Made by a program: the position numbers and the translations under genes. From Batkoa obscura (lineage: Eukaryota; Entomophthoromycota; Entomophthoromycetes; Entomophthorales; Batkoaceae), in NCBI GenBank assembly GCA_030770535.1, contig JASVEC010000004.1, positions 1,798,001 through 1,862,000 of the forward strand: 64,000 nucleotides of DNA, in the 5' to 3' direction. Numbering within the stretch: position 1 is the first letter of the stretch; each line of letters begins with the position of its first letter. The notes beneath the pieces were generated by a model. The model was not told the origin of the DNA, did not search any database, and saw only the letters and a program-made list of their open reading frames with translations. Of this stretch, positions 22,158 to 34,674 are shown piece after piece.

Positions 22158-22409
22158 ATTATCTCTATCCTTAAATCTTTTTATTTATAAAAACTAATTT
22201 ATTATGTTTTTAGTACTATAGATCTTTTTATTTATTCTGTTTGCAGAAGTTATTATTTATTTAATTAGTAAGTATTATGATGGGGTGGACTTAGATTTGT
22301 TGACAAATTTAAATTCTTTTTAAAATAAATGATAAATAAACAAACGACAAATAGACTAAAAGGATAATTTTTTAATACTTTTTTACCATAATCGATATTT
22401 AATGGTATA

Positions 22410-22510
22410 TGGGGATGTATTTTTGTGTTTAAGAATTTTACTAACAATCTTTCCGCTCAAATAGCGCTTAAAAGATAGAAAAAATAACGAAGCCAAAAAA
22501 GACATTCCTA
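22410..22510 (+). mobile_element. MITE copy
   Basis: tggggatgtatttttgtg at the left, acattccta at the right, TA on both sides. The core tttaagaattttactaacaat and aatagcgcttaaaag is present. Confidence 0.8.
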
Positions 22511-24438
22511 TATGTTCAAAAATAGTGACAGTGCTTATCAAAAAATAGTAATACTATTTATCAAATAACAGGGCAACCCTAAACAAGAAACAAATTTACC
22601 AAACTACATTTAATAGTAAAATCAGGAGAAACAAACACTTAGACTATGGACTTTGAATAATTTATTTTTTAATGAGTCATTACTATCATTTTCTCAGGAT
22701 GTTATCTTTTCATAGAAACGTTCTGAAGAAGGTGTATATTATGACATATATATTTTAGCTTCTCTGAGTATAATATTTTAACAAAAAACTATAATTGTTT
22801 AAAATCTCTATTAATACTTATAATAATTAATGCTAGATTTACTTTTTGCTGTTACATGATCTCGGATTGAGATAGTAGATTTTAAGTTTAAATTAGATTT
22901 GTATATAAATTTGAGTAAAAGAGATAGTGCAAGTTAATTCAACAGAAAGCAATATAGGGTTAATTTTTTATAAAATTTTAAAGTAAAGCAAGCACCCAAG
23001 CATTTTGTTGAGGGTCAAGGTTTTTAAATGAAAGTCTGGATGATAGAGAGTAACGGACCTAAGCGGAGAAAAAAGGTCAGAAGCTAAGTGAGACTATAGG
23101 AATGGGGAAATACTCTAATCCAGCTTTACTCACTTCAGATTTTAGCAGGTTATAAGAGAATGTCTTTTGTTCAAAAAACTTACTAACAAATCGTCCAACT
23201 TTTATATTGGATAAAATGAACAAAAAATGAAACTGAAAAAAATACCTTCATTTGACTAGTACTTTTTAAATTTTCTGTTTCATAAAAAAATGGACAAAAT
23301 AGTGAAACAAAAAGTCGTCCCCATATTGTTTATTTTTAAAAACATAAACTCCTTTTGAATATATTTTACTTATGTATTCAAAACTGTGAATCTTTTAAAT
23401 AATAAAAGTTTCTTTAAAAATTCCATAAAAAGACATGGCATTTATATTTCAAGGGATAAGTTTATATAGATTTGAATTTAATTTGTTCTCAAATAGCTAT
23501 GGACCATACTCAGTTAATAATCTATGAATTAAGTTTTGTACGCTTTTTTTTGAGAGTTAATAAAAGATGAGTGGTAACACAGGATTTTTAACTTGGAACG
23601 TCAGCGGTATTATTTAATCGTGCTGTTTGCTTCATTATTTATTAAATTGTCCATTGGAATATTTATTGGCAATGCCAAGTATTAAATTTATTAATGTCAA
23701 AATCCGAATTACATTGTAACTTTTAAATGAGAGTTTTGATTTTTAAAATGATCAAAATCAAATTAGAACCTACCTTGGTTTCAAATAGTTAAATAGATTA
23801 TTTCAAATACAAATCCAAAGTGATGGATAGTTTGCTTCTGCTTTTAGAGATCGGATTCAAGTGGGATTTTTTATTACAAATGTAGCATAAAAATTACTAT
23901 TCTTAAAGTGTAATTAATATTTTTATGTAATTAAACTTATATCCCTTCCTTAATAAATCAAAACTTTAAATAATTCATATTATAAAGTGAATTATTTATT
24001 GAATATACCGTAAAGAGCTTAAATTACAAATTAAAGGCCAATAGTCAGTTTAATCAAAAAATGCAACAACTAATTGCATCTATATGAGATATAGTTTGAT
24101 AATTATATTGTTACAACTAATTTGTGTAATGAGTTATTTTCCAAAATTGGCAATTTCTTTTTGATCTTGTAATCGTGGGAACTTGCAGCTTATTTAAAGC
24201 CAATGAATGGACAATTTCAAAAATTGAAGACATTTGATTAATTGATTGTAGATGAGCGGCTAATGATTGGTCCCTATTAACGAGGTCAGAATTATAAAAT
24301 TGCCATTTTCTAAGTCACTATAAATTGGAAATTTCAATCATAAATTATACTAAAAAAATTAATAAATAATTAGAAAGAACACTTAAGTTTATAGAAAGGT
24401 AAATAACTTGATTTGTACTTTAAATTATTGTTTTTTAA
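22511..24438. other. AT-rich intergenic region with weak MITE-like relics
   Basis: No coding region was recognised. Around 23,160-23,330 two stretches resemble degraded MITE ends (cttactaacaaat; aaacaaaaagtcgtccccat). The rest shows nothing I can support. Confidence 0.4.
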
Positions 24439-26933
24439 ATGTTATCTGCTATTGAAGGTAACAAAATAAAATCTATAAAATGACAAATGTTCAACTTCGA
24501 TGGAATTTTTATGCTAATTCAAATAATTTTAGCTTACCCAAATTCATCTGATAATAACCTCAAGTTCTCAAGCTCTGAAATGTTACCTGAAAACCCATGG
24601 CAATCAAGACCAACCTCAGCGATAGAAGCTAGTTTAAGTAAATATAAGTCAACTGTTACTTGATTTACAACTAACTTAAACTTCCAGGTAGCACTGATTT
24701 ACCACCAATCTATGAAAAAGCGTTTCGACAAGCTTCCCCTCAGCGAGGTAAAGTACCACTAAAAGCGTTACAAGGCATTGTGGCTTTGTCCGGACTACCT
24801 ATCTCTACTAATGAGAAGGTTGGCTTTTTTAGTTTGTTCATTGCTTTTTATTAAAATGAAATTTAGATAATTAATATGTGTGTGAATCCAGGAGATTTGG
24901 CAGTATCTAGGAACACATTTAAGTTGGTTTTGACTTTGGTGGCTCTAGCTCAAAAGAATATGGGTAAGGATTATTTATGAAAATAATTAGTAATAGAACT
25001 GACGAGTATATTTAGATTTATCCTTTGAGAATGTTCAAGCTTATTTATATGGTAATTTTATTAATCTACATCATTTATTTTATTCTAAGCTCTATTTCTT
25101 AGATTTACCTACACCTTCGTTACCAGGATTAGAGAATTATAATATGCTGACAAACCCATTTGGTAAAAAAGTACCAAGTCTACCAAAGAATGAGTCAACG
25201 AGTTCGCGTAACAGTATGAAAGCCATGAATGACCCATGGCATCAACCATTAGAAGATATGACGCATAATGGCAGCATACCATTTAATGAAGAAAATTTTC
25301 AAGAACAAGGCTCTTCATTAATGAATTCTACCTCAGGGATGAAAAGTATTCCGCCTTCATTAACTTATGCTGCCGTCCATGATTCTCCGATTGATACAAT
25401 TACTATTCATTTACATGATCAACTGGAAGGCTTTATATTTAAACATGTTAATTATGTAGTCTCTTCGACAGTAACAATAATAGTTATTACATACTAATAT
25501 TTTATTAACTCATTTAAATAGAGGTTTAATACAAGGGTTTTAAGAAGATACAGTGAATTTTATATACTATACAATTACTTTATTACAAAGTATACTTATA
25601 GACTTATACCTGATTTACCACCAAAAAGGATAGGAGGTAAATATTATTATCGTTATTTAGCTAACAGCTTATTTTGCTTTTATTAGCCAATGATTCTTTT
25701 TTAGAAAAAAGAAGAAAGGGGTTGATAAGATTCATGAATTTCTGTTGCAACCATCCAGTGATTTCAAATGATGATTTGCTTAAATCTTTCCTTACTAATA
25801 CAGAGGTAACAAAAACATATTATGATATTGTAGGATATATTTAATCGAATAATACAAACATAGAACAGTGGTAAATTCTCATATGAGATTGGTGGCAGGA
25901 TAGAAAGCGAAATTGAAAAAAATGTTCAAGTTCATCTAAATGACAATTTATCAGGAGACTATTTAGTGGAAGATGTACCGGATAATTTGGAAGTGTTTTT
26001 AGATCAAATACAATCGAAGTTAAAAACTATTCTGTCCCATTATACAATGATGATTAATGTAACTGATAAGATCGCAAAACAAATTTCAGGTAAATTTATT
26101 GTACTTTAATTAGTTGTTTGGTCTAATTTTTATTAGCGGATTGTAAGGATCTAGCAGATTTAAATAAGTCAAACACACTACCAAATAAGTAAGTTTGTTT
26201 TGTTTATTAGAAATAATTGTTAATTTTTAACTTAGCTCGACCGGCAATAACCCAGATACTTCGGATATTTATTCGCCAGAAGAAGAGTTACCTTTTATGA
26301 TGCTTTATTTACAAAAATTAAGTGTAATTATGGGGGCTAATGTAAGTTAAAAAGACTGTAGTTAATAATAATAATAAAGCTGTATTAACTAAATTAAATA
26401 GTCTGATTCCATTACCAATAATGTAGTTGAAGTAACTAAAGGATTAAGGGATGTGGTTAGTGGGTTTATTGTAAGACATTTTGATACTTAAATTTATACA
26501 ATAATTCAAATATCATGTTATTAGAAATTATTAACAAGGAATCAACAGCGAGGTATTGTAGATGAAGAGAGGATCAAAAGACGTATTAAAAACAATAAAA
26601 TTTCATTAAATTATTTAAGTAAAGAACCAGCTGCAGACAAAACAGAATTGGATAAATTGGCAGCTACTTTGAAAGAGGTGAGAAAACATTAAATGAAAGT
26701 AACAGTATTCTAATAATAATTTTTTTCAGGACCAATTAAAATTACAAAGCAATGTTGTTGTCGAAAGATTAGTACGACGAACCATATGGAATGAATATCA
26801 ATTGTACAGGGACTATCAAGTTAGAATTACAGCACAAATGATACAGAATTTGGTTAACGATCAGATCAAAACATGTAATTTGTCAGTGCACAACTGGAAG
26901 TCATTGATTGACCAGCTTTCGCATTTGAATTAA
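24439..26933 (+). CDS. MVP1: Sorting nexin MVP1/SNX8 (PX-BAR)
   Basis: About 600 residues in about 13 exons with introns of 40-80 nt, all closing in frame. Exon 1 is tiny (24439-24457, MLSAIE), followed by 24533-24637 and an exon from 24688. An EH-like N-terminal region (residues ~42-130) shows LPPIYEKAFRQASPQRGKV, ALQGIVALSGL and LTLVALAQKN. The PX domain (about 210-330) shows LEGFIFKHVNYVVSS, VLRRYSEFYIL and RLIPDLPPKRIG; the RRYSEF arginine and the PPK loop form the PI3P pocket in the family. FLEKRRKGLIRFMNF and NHPVISNDDLLKSFLT follow. The rest is a helical BAR region ending DQLSHLN. In yeast Mvp1 acts in endosome-to-Golgi retrieval. The intron after STNEK uses a less usual GTTGGC donor. 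Gene appears intact. Confidence 0.88.
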
Positions 26934-27060
26934 TATTTTATGCGAAATATTAGGAACCTATCTCTGCTTTTTATTGTGTTGCATCCTACTAATTATTTTA
27001 TACTTTACCTAATATCTTATCAAGAATGTTCTTACTCCTTGATGCTTATTGATCTTTTAA

Positions 27061-27121
27061 TAATAAAAGTCATTAAATAATAAAAGTCATTAAATAATAA
27101 AAGTCATTAAATAATAAAAGT
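27061..27121. repeat. 17-bp tandem repeat, about 3.6 copies
   Basis: Units of taataaaagtcattaaa lie in the spacer between MVP1 and RAD26. Probably a simple minisatellite. Confidence 0.85.
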
Positions 27122-27369
27122 TTAACTAATACATTTATGAAAATTAGTTTTAAAACACTGCTGCTCAAAAACACCATGTTAAATATGATCCAAACTCTTG
27201 ATTAAATCAAACCCCTAAAAAAATCGATTTCTTTCAAAACTTAACTGCCACGCAGTTTCAAGAAATTTGCTTAATATAGAAACTCTGCAATCTAATTAGA
27301 AAATCATAAAATGCTAAGTCTTTTTATTTATTTTATTTTTCTTTATTTCTATTTCTAACAAAAATATTA

Positions 27370-30300
27370 ATGGAACGTATCAAACAAGAACCCAAAGAGG
27401 ATGAATTGCAACAATTATCAGAGAGCTTAGGTTTTAAAGTGGTATCACAGCACAGCTTGGCGTTAGATGTTAATAAGGAGGTAAGGGAATTGGTGGATTT
27501 AATAAATTCGCAAGAATTAATCTAGCTTAAACTAGATAGAAGAAGAAATAGAGGCGAAAAAATTAAAGCGATTGAAAAAGAATAGGAACAAAAAGAAAAA
27601 TAGGTAGTTTATTTTGTTAATTTTGACTTATTGGAGTTTTATGAGTTTTCTATTAGCGAAGATGATGCGGAGGAAATAGTTATTGGTAATTTGAATAATT
27701 GTTTATTTGAAATGGATATTAACTCGAATTAATGAAAGAAGAGCTTCAAGAAGATATATTAACTAATATAAAAAAAGAGGTTGAAGAAGTTGAATTAAGT
27801 GAATTGCCACAAGTCGAAAGTATTGTTGAAAATGAGATATCCGAGGATCGAGCAAATACTAGCAAAATAAAAAAAGAGGAAGATATAGATGCGATTAGAA
27901 AAGAATTAGGATATAAGTTTTATGATTCTGAGTGTTCCTCAGGGGTTTACGAGTCGGAAGGCTCTGAGTATATCCCAGAAGATGAAGTTGCAAATAAGAA
28001 AAGGAAGAGTAAAAAGCAGGATTATTTCAGTGAAGAAAGTTTTGAAGAAGATGTAGAGGAAGATTTGGAGGAAGATTTAGAATTAAGCTCAGATGATGAT
28101 TTTAGTGATTTAGAAAATGAAAATGAGACTGAGAGCGATAATAAAATAAGGGATCGTTTAAGTGTTAAAGATGATTTTGAAGAGAGAGATTATAAAGTAA
28201 GATAGATACTATTATCTGATTTTAAGTATTAATCATTAGACCCGGATACAACAATGGATTGAACTGAGAAAAAGGCATCGTAGTGAAAGTATTGAAGTAA
28301 CTCATAAATATTTTTTGTTTTCTTTTATTAAATTAGTAGATTGAGGAACAATATGCCCCGCATCCTAAGTATGAAGATAGGACATTAAACGGGGGCTTAA
28401 AAATTCCTGGAGAAATTGTTAAGGATTTATTAAATTATCAGAAAAAAGGTATTTATTAAATCATTAAGTTAAATGAACAAATTTGGTTTAATTATTTTAA
28501 GGTGTCAGGTGGTTGTGGGAGCTATTTAAATTAAATCAAGGGGGTGTTTTGGCAGACGAAATGGTAATATTTGAATTAAAAATTATTAAAAGGTAATGTT
28601 AACAATATAAATTAGGGGTTGGGAAAAACAATCCAAAGCATTACCTTTCTAGCTTCTTTATATTACTCAAAAAAATTGAATAGACCTTCTTTGATCATCT
28701 GCCCAGCAACAATAACAAATCAATGGGTGCAAGAAATTCACCGATGGTGGCCACCATTAAGAGTAGTCAACTTAAATGCATTAAAGATCCCAATGAAGAA
28801 ATCAAAATCATTTAAGTTAGGAAACGGACGTAGATTTAAATCAACGATAAGATCGGATAATTTATTATATACTATAAAGGATTGTTTCAAACCAGGTACT
28901 ATATTTGTTACTTCATATGAAGGCGCGTTATCTTATGGCCCCAAATTTGCAAATTTGGCATGGGGTTGTCTGTTCCTAGATGAAGGGCATAAGATTTCGA
29001 ATCCGGATACTCAGACCAGTAAGGCCTGTAAAGTATTTAATGTAAAGATAGATGAATAGTAAATAGGAGTATATAAGTAACATTCATTTTAGACTGAACA
29101 TCGGTACATATTATCAGGAACCCCCATTCAAAACAAGCTTAGAGAATTATGGTCCATCTTTGATTTTGTACTTCCAGGTTTGTTAGGGGTAAAGAAAAAC
29201 AGTATATATATGATTTAGTAGCTTATTTTTAGACTTTAGAAGAATTTGATAATCGAATTGCTAGATCAATTGAATTGACCTCTGTCAAAGGGGATGATAT
29301 TTTTGGACGCCAAGTGGCTATAGAAACTGCAAAAGGCCTTCGAGAAATGATAAAAAAACATTTATTGAGAAGATTAAAATTAGAAGTAAATAAAGAGCTT
29401 CCAAAAAAAGAAGAAATTGTAAGAAAATTGCTTTTCAAAATACCATAAACTAATATATTATAGGTGCTTTTATGTAAACTACATTATAAACAGTATAAGG
29501 CATATGTAAGATACTTAAACTCAGAGGAATGTAATAGTATTTTAAGTGATAAAAAGAATCATATGGTGGGTATGTCAACATTAAGAAAGATAAGTAATCA
29601 TCCCGATCTGCGGTATTATAAGGATCAAAGAAATGTAAGTTCTATTGATTTTAACAAAAATAGAATAAAATAAACAAATTTAAAGGTGAACCATTATGGC
29701 CATTATAAAAAGTCAGGAAAAACATTAGTGTTGGATGGGTTTTTAAGGCTATGGAAGCAGCATAGCCATCGTGTATTAATATTTTGCCAAACAATACAAA
29801 TGCAGGATATTCTCAGAAAGATGGAATTTTTTAATGGTAAATTCATATCATATGCTAATATCATAAATATTAATAATCATCAATTAGATACAAATTATTT
29901 ATATATGAATGGTACAACCACTGTTTCTAGAAGACTTGGCCTTGTGGATGAATTTAATTCAAACACAAGCATCTTTGCTTTTATTTTAACTACTCGTACT
30001 GGAGGCCAAGGCTTAAATTTAACTGGTGCTGATCGAGTAGTTATCTTTGATCCTGATTGGGTAATTAAATTAAAGCATAGGGGAATATTAAATATTTACA
30101 AACATAATCTAGAATCCATCCGCCGATCTTCAAGCGCTCTCAAGAGCGTGGCGATTGGGGCAAATGAAAGAAGTTAAAATCTATCGTTTCATTGCAGAGG
30201 GTACCATTGAGCAGAGAGTGCATCATTTACAGTTATATAAACAAATACTGGCGGATAGGATTTTAAATGATCCGCAACAAAAATTATTTTTTAAAGTAAG

Positions 30301-31621
30301 GAATTTTTCACAATTTTGGTTTATAGCTATTAAAGCTATTGTTTTAGAACCACACAAAAGAATTGTTTGCTTACCCACCCCGTGAAAGCGTATTGCCTAG
30401 GAAGGGTGATAGTAAGGGAGGTAGTGTGACTAGTGGAGGGAACAATAATGATGGGAGCCTCGACAATGAAAACGTGAGTCAGGATAATAGTGATGAAAGC
30501 CAGGATAATGACCCAAATCAGAATATGGGAGAGATGTAATTTATTTACTGACTATTAAATTATAACTAAAAATAAATAGGTTTTCGATAGTTAAAGAAGA
30601 AAATAAAGAGATAGAAGTTAAAACAGAGCCCAAAAATGACTCAATGAAAGCTCAACTATATGATTTAATTGGAATTTCACAAACAGTAGCTTACAAACAG
30701 CAGCATAAAGAAAACGTTAAGGTGGAAAGTAATGATGTGCGTAACATTGTATTGAATGCAGTTTCACGTAATTTCAAACATCTTCAAAGAACTTCTAATT
30801 TGGCGATTAATTTACAAAAGATGCAATTACCTACTGGAATTTCTGATGGAAGCAATATGCCGAAAGAAGCAGTTTTTCCTGAGAATAAGGCGGTTAAGAT
30901 TGATAAACTGTTTAACTCTATTCTCACTAAAGGAGATGGAAATAGTAAATCAAATAATAATAAATATGAGAACCAAAAACTCAGTAGCCAAATAAATAAT
31001 ACAATTGAAAAAAGGATTGTGACTCCATCCAATTCACTTAAAGTAAACCCAGCTCAGACAATAAAATCGTCGAGTAAGGATGTTCGGCTATTGTCTAAAC
31101 TTGGGGTTATTTTACCTAATAGTAAATTAAGTAGAAAGCATGAGAGGTTTTTCAATGGTCAAGGTGATACGGGTCTTCCTAAAAAAGCAGTACCAAACAC
31201 GTTTAAAGTAGGCGAAATTCGATCACAAAGAGGAGGATTCAATCCATTTAATTTGAGTGAGATTCGTGCACGAAGACCAGTATCGAACACTTTAAAAATG
31301 GGAGAGATACTGCCAAGGAACTCTACATCAAACACGCTTAAGATGGGCGAAATCCGTCCTCAGAGAGCAACATTAAGTACAATCCAAACGAGTGAATTCT
31401 ATCCACAAAAACCATCTTTAAATACACTTAAATTAGGTGAAAGTCTTCCGAGAAAACCAAATAACATGTCTTCACAGCATAGACCTGAGCCTGTGAGTAG
31501 CATTAGTAAACCAAATACAATAAGCAATTTTTTAATAACTAACAATAAAGGAAGCAGTAATGGGCCTAAATCAAATGGGAGTATAAGAGTGAATAAGAAT
31601 GGCAGTAAAGATAAAAAGTAA
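27370..31621 (+). CDS. RAD26: SNF2-family DNA repair ATPase, Rad26/CSB (ERCC6) homologue
   Basis: About 1,180 residues in about 15 exons; frames close across short introns. The N-terminus is acidic and lysine-rich (a long E/D stretch near 27,730-28,200). ATPase motifs: [11 protein letters not shown] (Walker A, split by an intron after DEM), WWPPLR (typical of CSB), [12 protein letters not shown] (motif II, DEGH), [12 protein letters not shown] (III), [16 protein letters not shown] (V) and [11 protein letters not shown] (VI, usually QARERAWRIGQ). [17 protein letters not shown] and LFFK follow, as in CSB. The ATPase remodels RNA polymerase II stalled at lesions in transcription-coupled repair. 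Odd: the C-terminus has about five 18-residue repeats of the form [11 protein letters not shown] (about 31,190-31,450), not part of the known CSB plan. Gene appears intact. Confidence 0.88.
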
Positions 31622-32018
31622 AATAAATAAAAATAAGTACATGGATTTATTTACTTTAATATTTTTACAGTGGTTTTTCGATCTCATAATAGACCATTAG
31701 TCTTTTTGTTTAATTAAATTGATGATTCGCTTAAAGCTATTTAATCAAAATTTTATAAAAAAATTAGACCATAAAGTTGAAATAATTGAAATAATTGAAA
31801 TCTATTAAAGATTTAATAGCTTAACAATAAAAATAAAAACTGATTTATAGTTTGTACAAGTTCTTTTAAGTGTAAATTAATTCAAATTGATTAAAAGTAA
31901 TATTACTTTCTAGCTGTTATAATCTCCAGGTTGAATCAAAATAGTTAATGTAAAGATTAAATTTTGAATTTTAAAAAAAATAGCTTAATAATAAGTGTAG
32001 TTTATTATAGAAATTTAT
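31622..32018. other. AT-rich spacer
   Basis: Lies between the convergent ends of RAD26 and the I78-like gene; no feature seen. Confidence 0.5.
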
Positions 32019-32525
32019 CTAAACATAATATGCTTCTTTAATAATATAATTCTTATCAACTACAAGATTGAGTCGATCAGGACTATAATCCAAAGTAACA
32101 CCAAGAGTATAGGGGGTAATAATACGATAAGGTTTTGGTAAATCAACTTCCTTAACCTAAAAACAAGTAATTAAGTTATTAATAAATATTCAGTTCAATA
32201 AAGTTACGGTATTATAATCACTATGTGATAGATAACTGCTCTTCTTGATCAATTTTTTACCAATATAATACTTTGTATCAACCTTCTTATTACCTTGTGG
32301 TGGTTTATTAGGATATCTGTTGAAGCCAGGATCAATATCATGATATTGTAAGTTATTGATGTCATTAAAGATACTATTATCTAACTCATTGTTACCATTT
32401 GAATTGTCAGAAGGATAAATATCCGCACTTTGATTAATGGGACGAGCAATAGAGGCAGATGGTAAGGTAGTACTAAATACAACGGTACTGAAAGAGAGTA
32501 AAGATCCAATGTTAATAAATTTCAT
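32019..32525 (-). CDS. Secreted I78-like protease inhibitor (intact)
   Basis: Exon 1 is 32525-32208 and exon 2 is 32156-32019, with a 51-nt phase-0 intron (gtaact..ttttag); 151 residues. Signal peptide MKFINIGSLLSFSTVVFSTT and on to SIA. The middle is Asn/Asp-rich. Exon 1 ends with KYYIGKKLIKKSSY. Exon 2 gives VKEVDLPKPYRIITPYTLGV, then TLDYSPDRLNLVVDKNYII, the best match in the window to the I78 consensus VTxDYxPDRLN. The end is YYV instead of YYG. The first 310 bp, including the promoter, recur at 39144-39453. Confidence 0.78.
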
Positions 32526-32577
32526 GATTTTTTTATGTTACTTTTGGTATTATCTCGAGTTGTTTTTATACATTTTT
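32268..32577 (-). repeat. 310-bp segment duplicated at 39144-39453 (source copy)
   Basis: Covers the 5' part of exon 1, the start and about 50 bp of promoter with its TATA-like box. Read as identical to the second copy, same orientation, 6.9 kb apart. Confidence 0.85.
32563..32570 (-). promoter_or_regulatory. TATA-like box of the I78-like gene
   Basis: Reads tataaaaa on the minus strand, about 40 bp before the ATG at 32525, next to ctcgag. Confidence 0.45.
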
Positions 32578-32924
32578 AAAATCTGCAAAACGTATGTTTA
32601 AGCTTATAAGTTAATATAATGATCCAAACCTTTTATCTAACTACTAATAATTATGGAAAAATTGCTATAATTGAGCTGATGACTTTACATTCTTATACTA
32701 GCTCATAATTTCAAATGTTTATTAATATTTTTTTGCTTTATTCTGTTTTGGGCTTTTCAAAACTTTAGTAATACCAATTATGCAGGATTTTAACAAACGA
32801 TACTTGCCCCATTTGTGTTATGGAATTGACTTTTTTTGTATAAATGCAAGATTCATCATTACTTAAATTTTAGGTTGTTTTAAGAAAAAATCGCTAAATT
32901 CAACTTAAACATACAGTTAAGAGG

Positions 32925-33024
32925 TTGGTATGTCTGTTTTTATTTAAAAAATTTGCTAACATTTTTTCCTCTCAATAGCACTTAAAAAATAGAAAAAATG
33001 ACGAGACCGAAAAAATATCACCAC
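32925..33024 (+). mobile_element. Degenerate MITE copy
   Basis: Keeps aatttgctaacattttttcc, aatagcacttaaaaaatag and gacgagaccgaaaaaat; the ends are diverged. Confidence 0.55.
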
Positions 33025-33902
33025 ATAGTTATTTTAAAAAAAAATCGCTGTTTAGCTGTATCATATTATTTATTTATATAAAAATTAATATGTGCTTTAT
33101 TGAGATGTATAAGTCTTCAGACTTAGCAGTAGTTGAAGCTAAAGTGGTTGCTAGTTGGTACAACTGATTATGAGAGGCCATAGATAGATAGTAAAGTCTC
33201 TATCATCTATATTGAATCAAGGATTGAACTGGTTAGCTCAAGGCATAAATGGTTGTCAATTAGCCACCATCTATTTATTTAAAGCAATGTTGAATGTAAA
33301 GATTTAGTAGTGTTTGAAACTAGCTATTGTACCTTTAAAAAGTAAAGTAATTTAATTGAACATTGCCAAGCTATAAAGTACTATTATTTTCACCTGTTTT
33401 CTTTTTCTCTTATGCTTAAAATACTGGTAAATATGCCAATAAATCCTCAAACATTTCATTTTCATTTTTATAAGCATGATTTTAATACTAAAAGTGTTTG
33501 TAATAAAAGTATTTGGTAAAGCAATTAAATTGGAAATTACGATTTACTAGATTAAATAGTATGAAACCATAATAGTTTATTGAAATAAACAAAGTATATT
33601 GCTATGACTTATCCAACCATAGTAGGCCCTTAAAATGATATTGTTTTCATCAACAGCAACATTTGACCTAGTTGGATTAAAGTTTAAAGTTATACCAACA
33701 GTATCAGAAGTAATAATACAATAAGGTTGTGGTAAATCTCTTTCAAAAATCTAAAAAAAGCAATTAAACTTGTTAATATATAATTGGTTCAGTAAACTTA
33801 CAGAACCAATATTAGGATCAGTTTCAGTACTTTCCTTTAAAATTAGTTTTTTACCAACATTAGCTTCTTTTTAAATGTTCTCAGGATTTGGCGTTAACTA
33901 AA

Positions 33903-34001
33903 TAGGGCTGTATTTTTTTTTAAGAATTTTGCTAACAATCTTTCCGCTGAAATAGCGCTTAAAAAATGGAAAAATAATGAAGCCAAAAAAAACACCCCCT
34001 A
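33903..34001 (+). mobile_element. MITE copy inside an I78-like pseudogene
   Basis: Left end tagggctgtattttt; core gctgaaatagcgcttaaaaa; right end aaaacacccccta. About 99 bp. Confidence 0.75.
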
Positions 34002-34161
34002 ATTGATTTTCTATATCACTTCCCAGTTGATCTTGTATTATTTCTTCTAATTGAGGACTACTTTGTGCATTTGCAATATTAATATCATTGATATCTTCTA
34101 ACAAGACAACGAAGTCATTTGCTGGTAAATCAACACTTAAAATAGCACCGATGAAGGAGAG

Positions 34162-34642
34162 TGTGAAATATCGCTTCATTAGCTCTATAATTGATTACAA
34201 CATAATAATCAATTCAGAGTTCCTTATATAGATTTGCTGTGAGAATTGCTACTACCTGATCACGAAGGATTTATTGTACACATTTTAATGTCCATACTTG
34301 ACAACTACAATAAGAAATAACTACTATAATGTTCCTTATATATAGCCACTCAGTTGGAGTATAAAAGAGATTGTTCAACATACTAACTCGATGCTTTTTA
34401 ATTGAATTACTCCCTGATATCATACCATTAATAAAGCCACTAAATCTTTCTGACAATATCTTATGTAGATTTTACAGTACTATTGCCTATTCTATTTGTT
34501 CTGCATAGTTCGTAGCATATTACGTATTATTTCTATTAATTCAAGTCTATCTTAGTTACATAAACTAAGACCGTTCGACTCAAGCCAAGTTAATCAAGCA
34601 AGAGCTGCTTTTAACTCCTACCACTGAGTACCGACTTTCACA
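34162..34642 (+). mobile_element. Solo LTR (Ty3/gypsy type) in a signal-peptide exon
   Basis: A fossil LTR, tgtgaaatatcgcttca to ctttcaca, 481 bp, flanked by a perfect 5-bp duplication gagag. Same family as the LTRs at 10658 and 8485 but clearly diverged, hence older. Confidence 0.85.
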
Positions 34643-34674
34643 GAGAGTAAAGATGCAAAGCTAGTAATTTTCAT

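Larger units (their letters stand above)
33577..34674 (-). pseudogene. I78-like gene broken by a solo LTR and a MITE
   Basis: From the ATG at 34674 the signal peptide MKITSFASLLS is cut by the solo LTR (34162-34642) and resumes as FIGAILSVDLPANDFVVL at about 34160. Exon 1 continues to 34002, where the MITE (33903-34001) interrupts it. Beyond lie NVGKKLILKESTETDPNIGS and the last exon, IFERDLPQPYCIITSDTVGI then NFNPTRSNVAVDENNIILRA and YYG, which now reads on for a further dozen codons to a stop at 33577. An in-frame stop also precedes the GKKLI block. The pattern DPNIGS resembles the paralogue at 43867-44371. Confidence 0.75.

Noticed and set aside
27061-27121. CRISPR-like regular repeats
   Set aside because: The 17-bp units are directly adjacent without spacers, and the genome is eukaryotic; a plain minisatellite.
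33898-34179. A small protein ending PFFKRYFSGKIVSKIL
   Set aside because: This tail recurs at several sites because it is the translated MITE core, and its start comes from LTR sequence; it is a broken I78-like gene.
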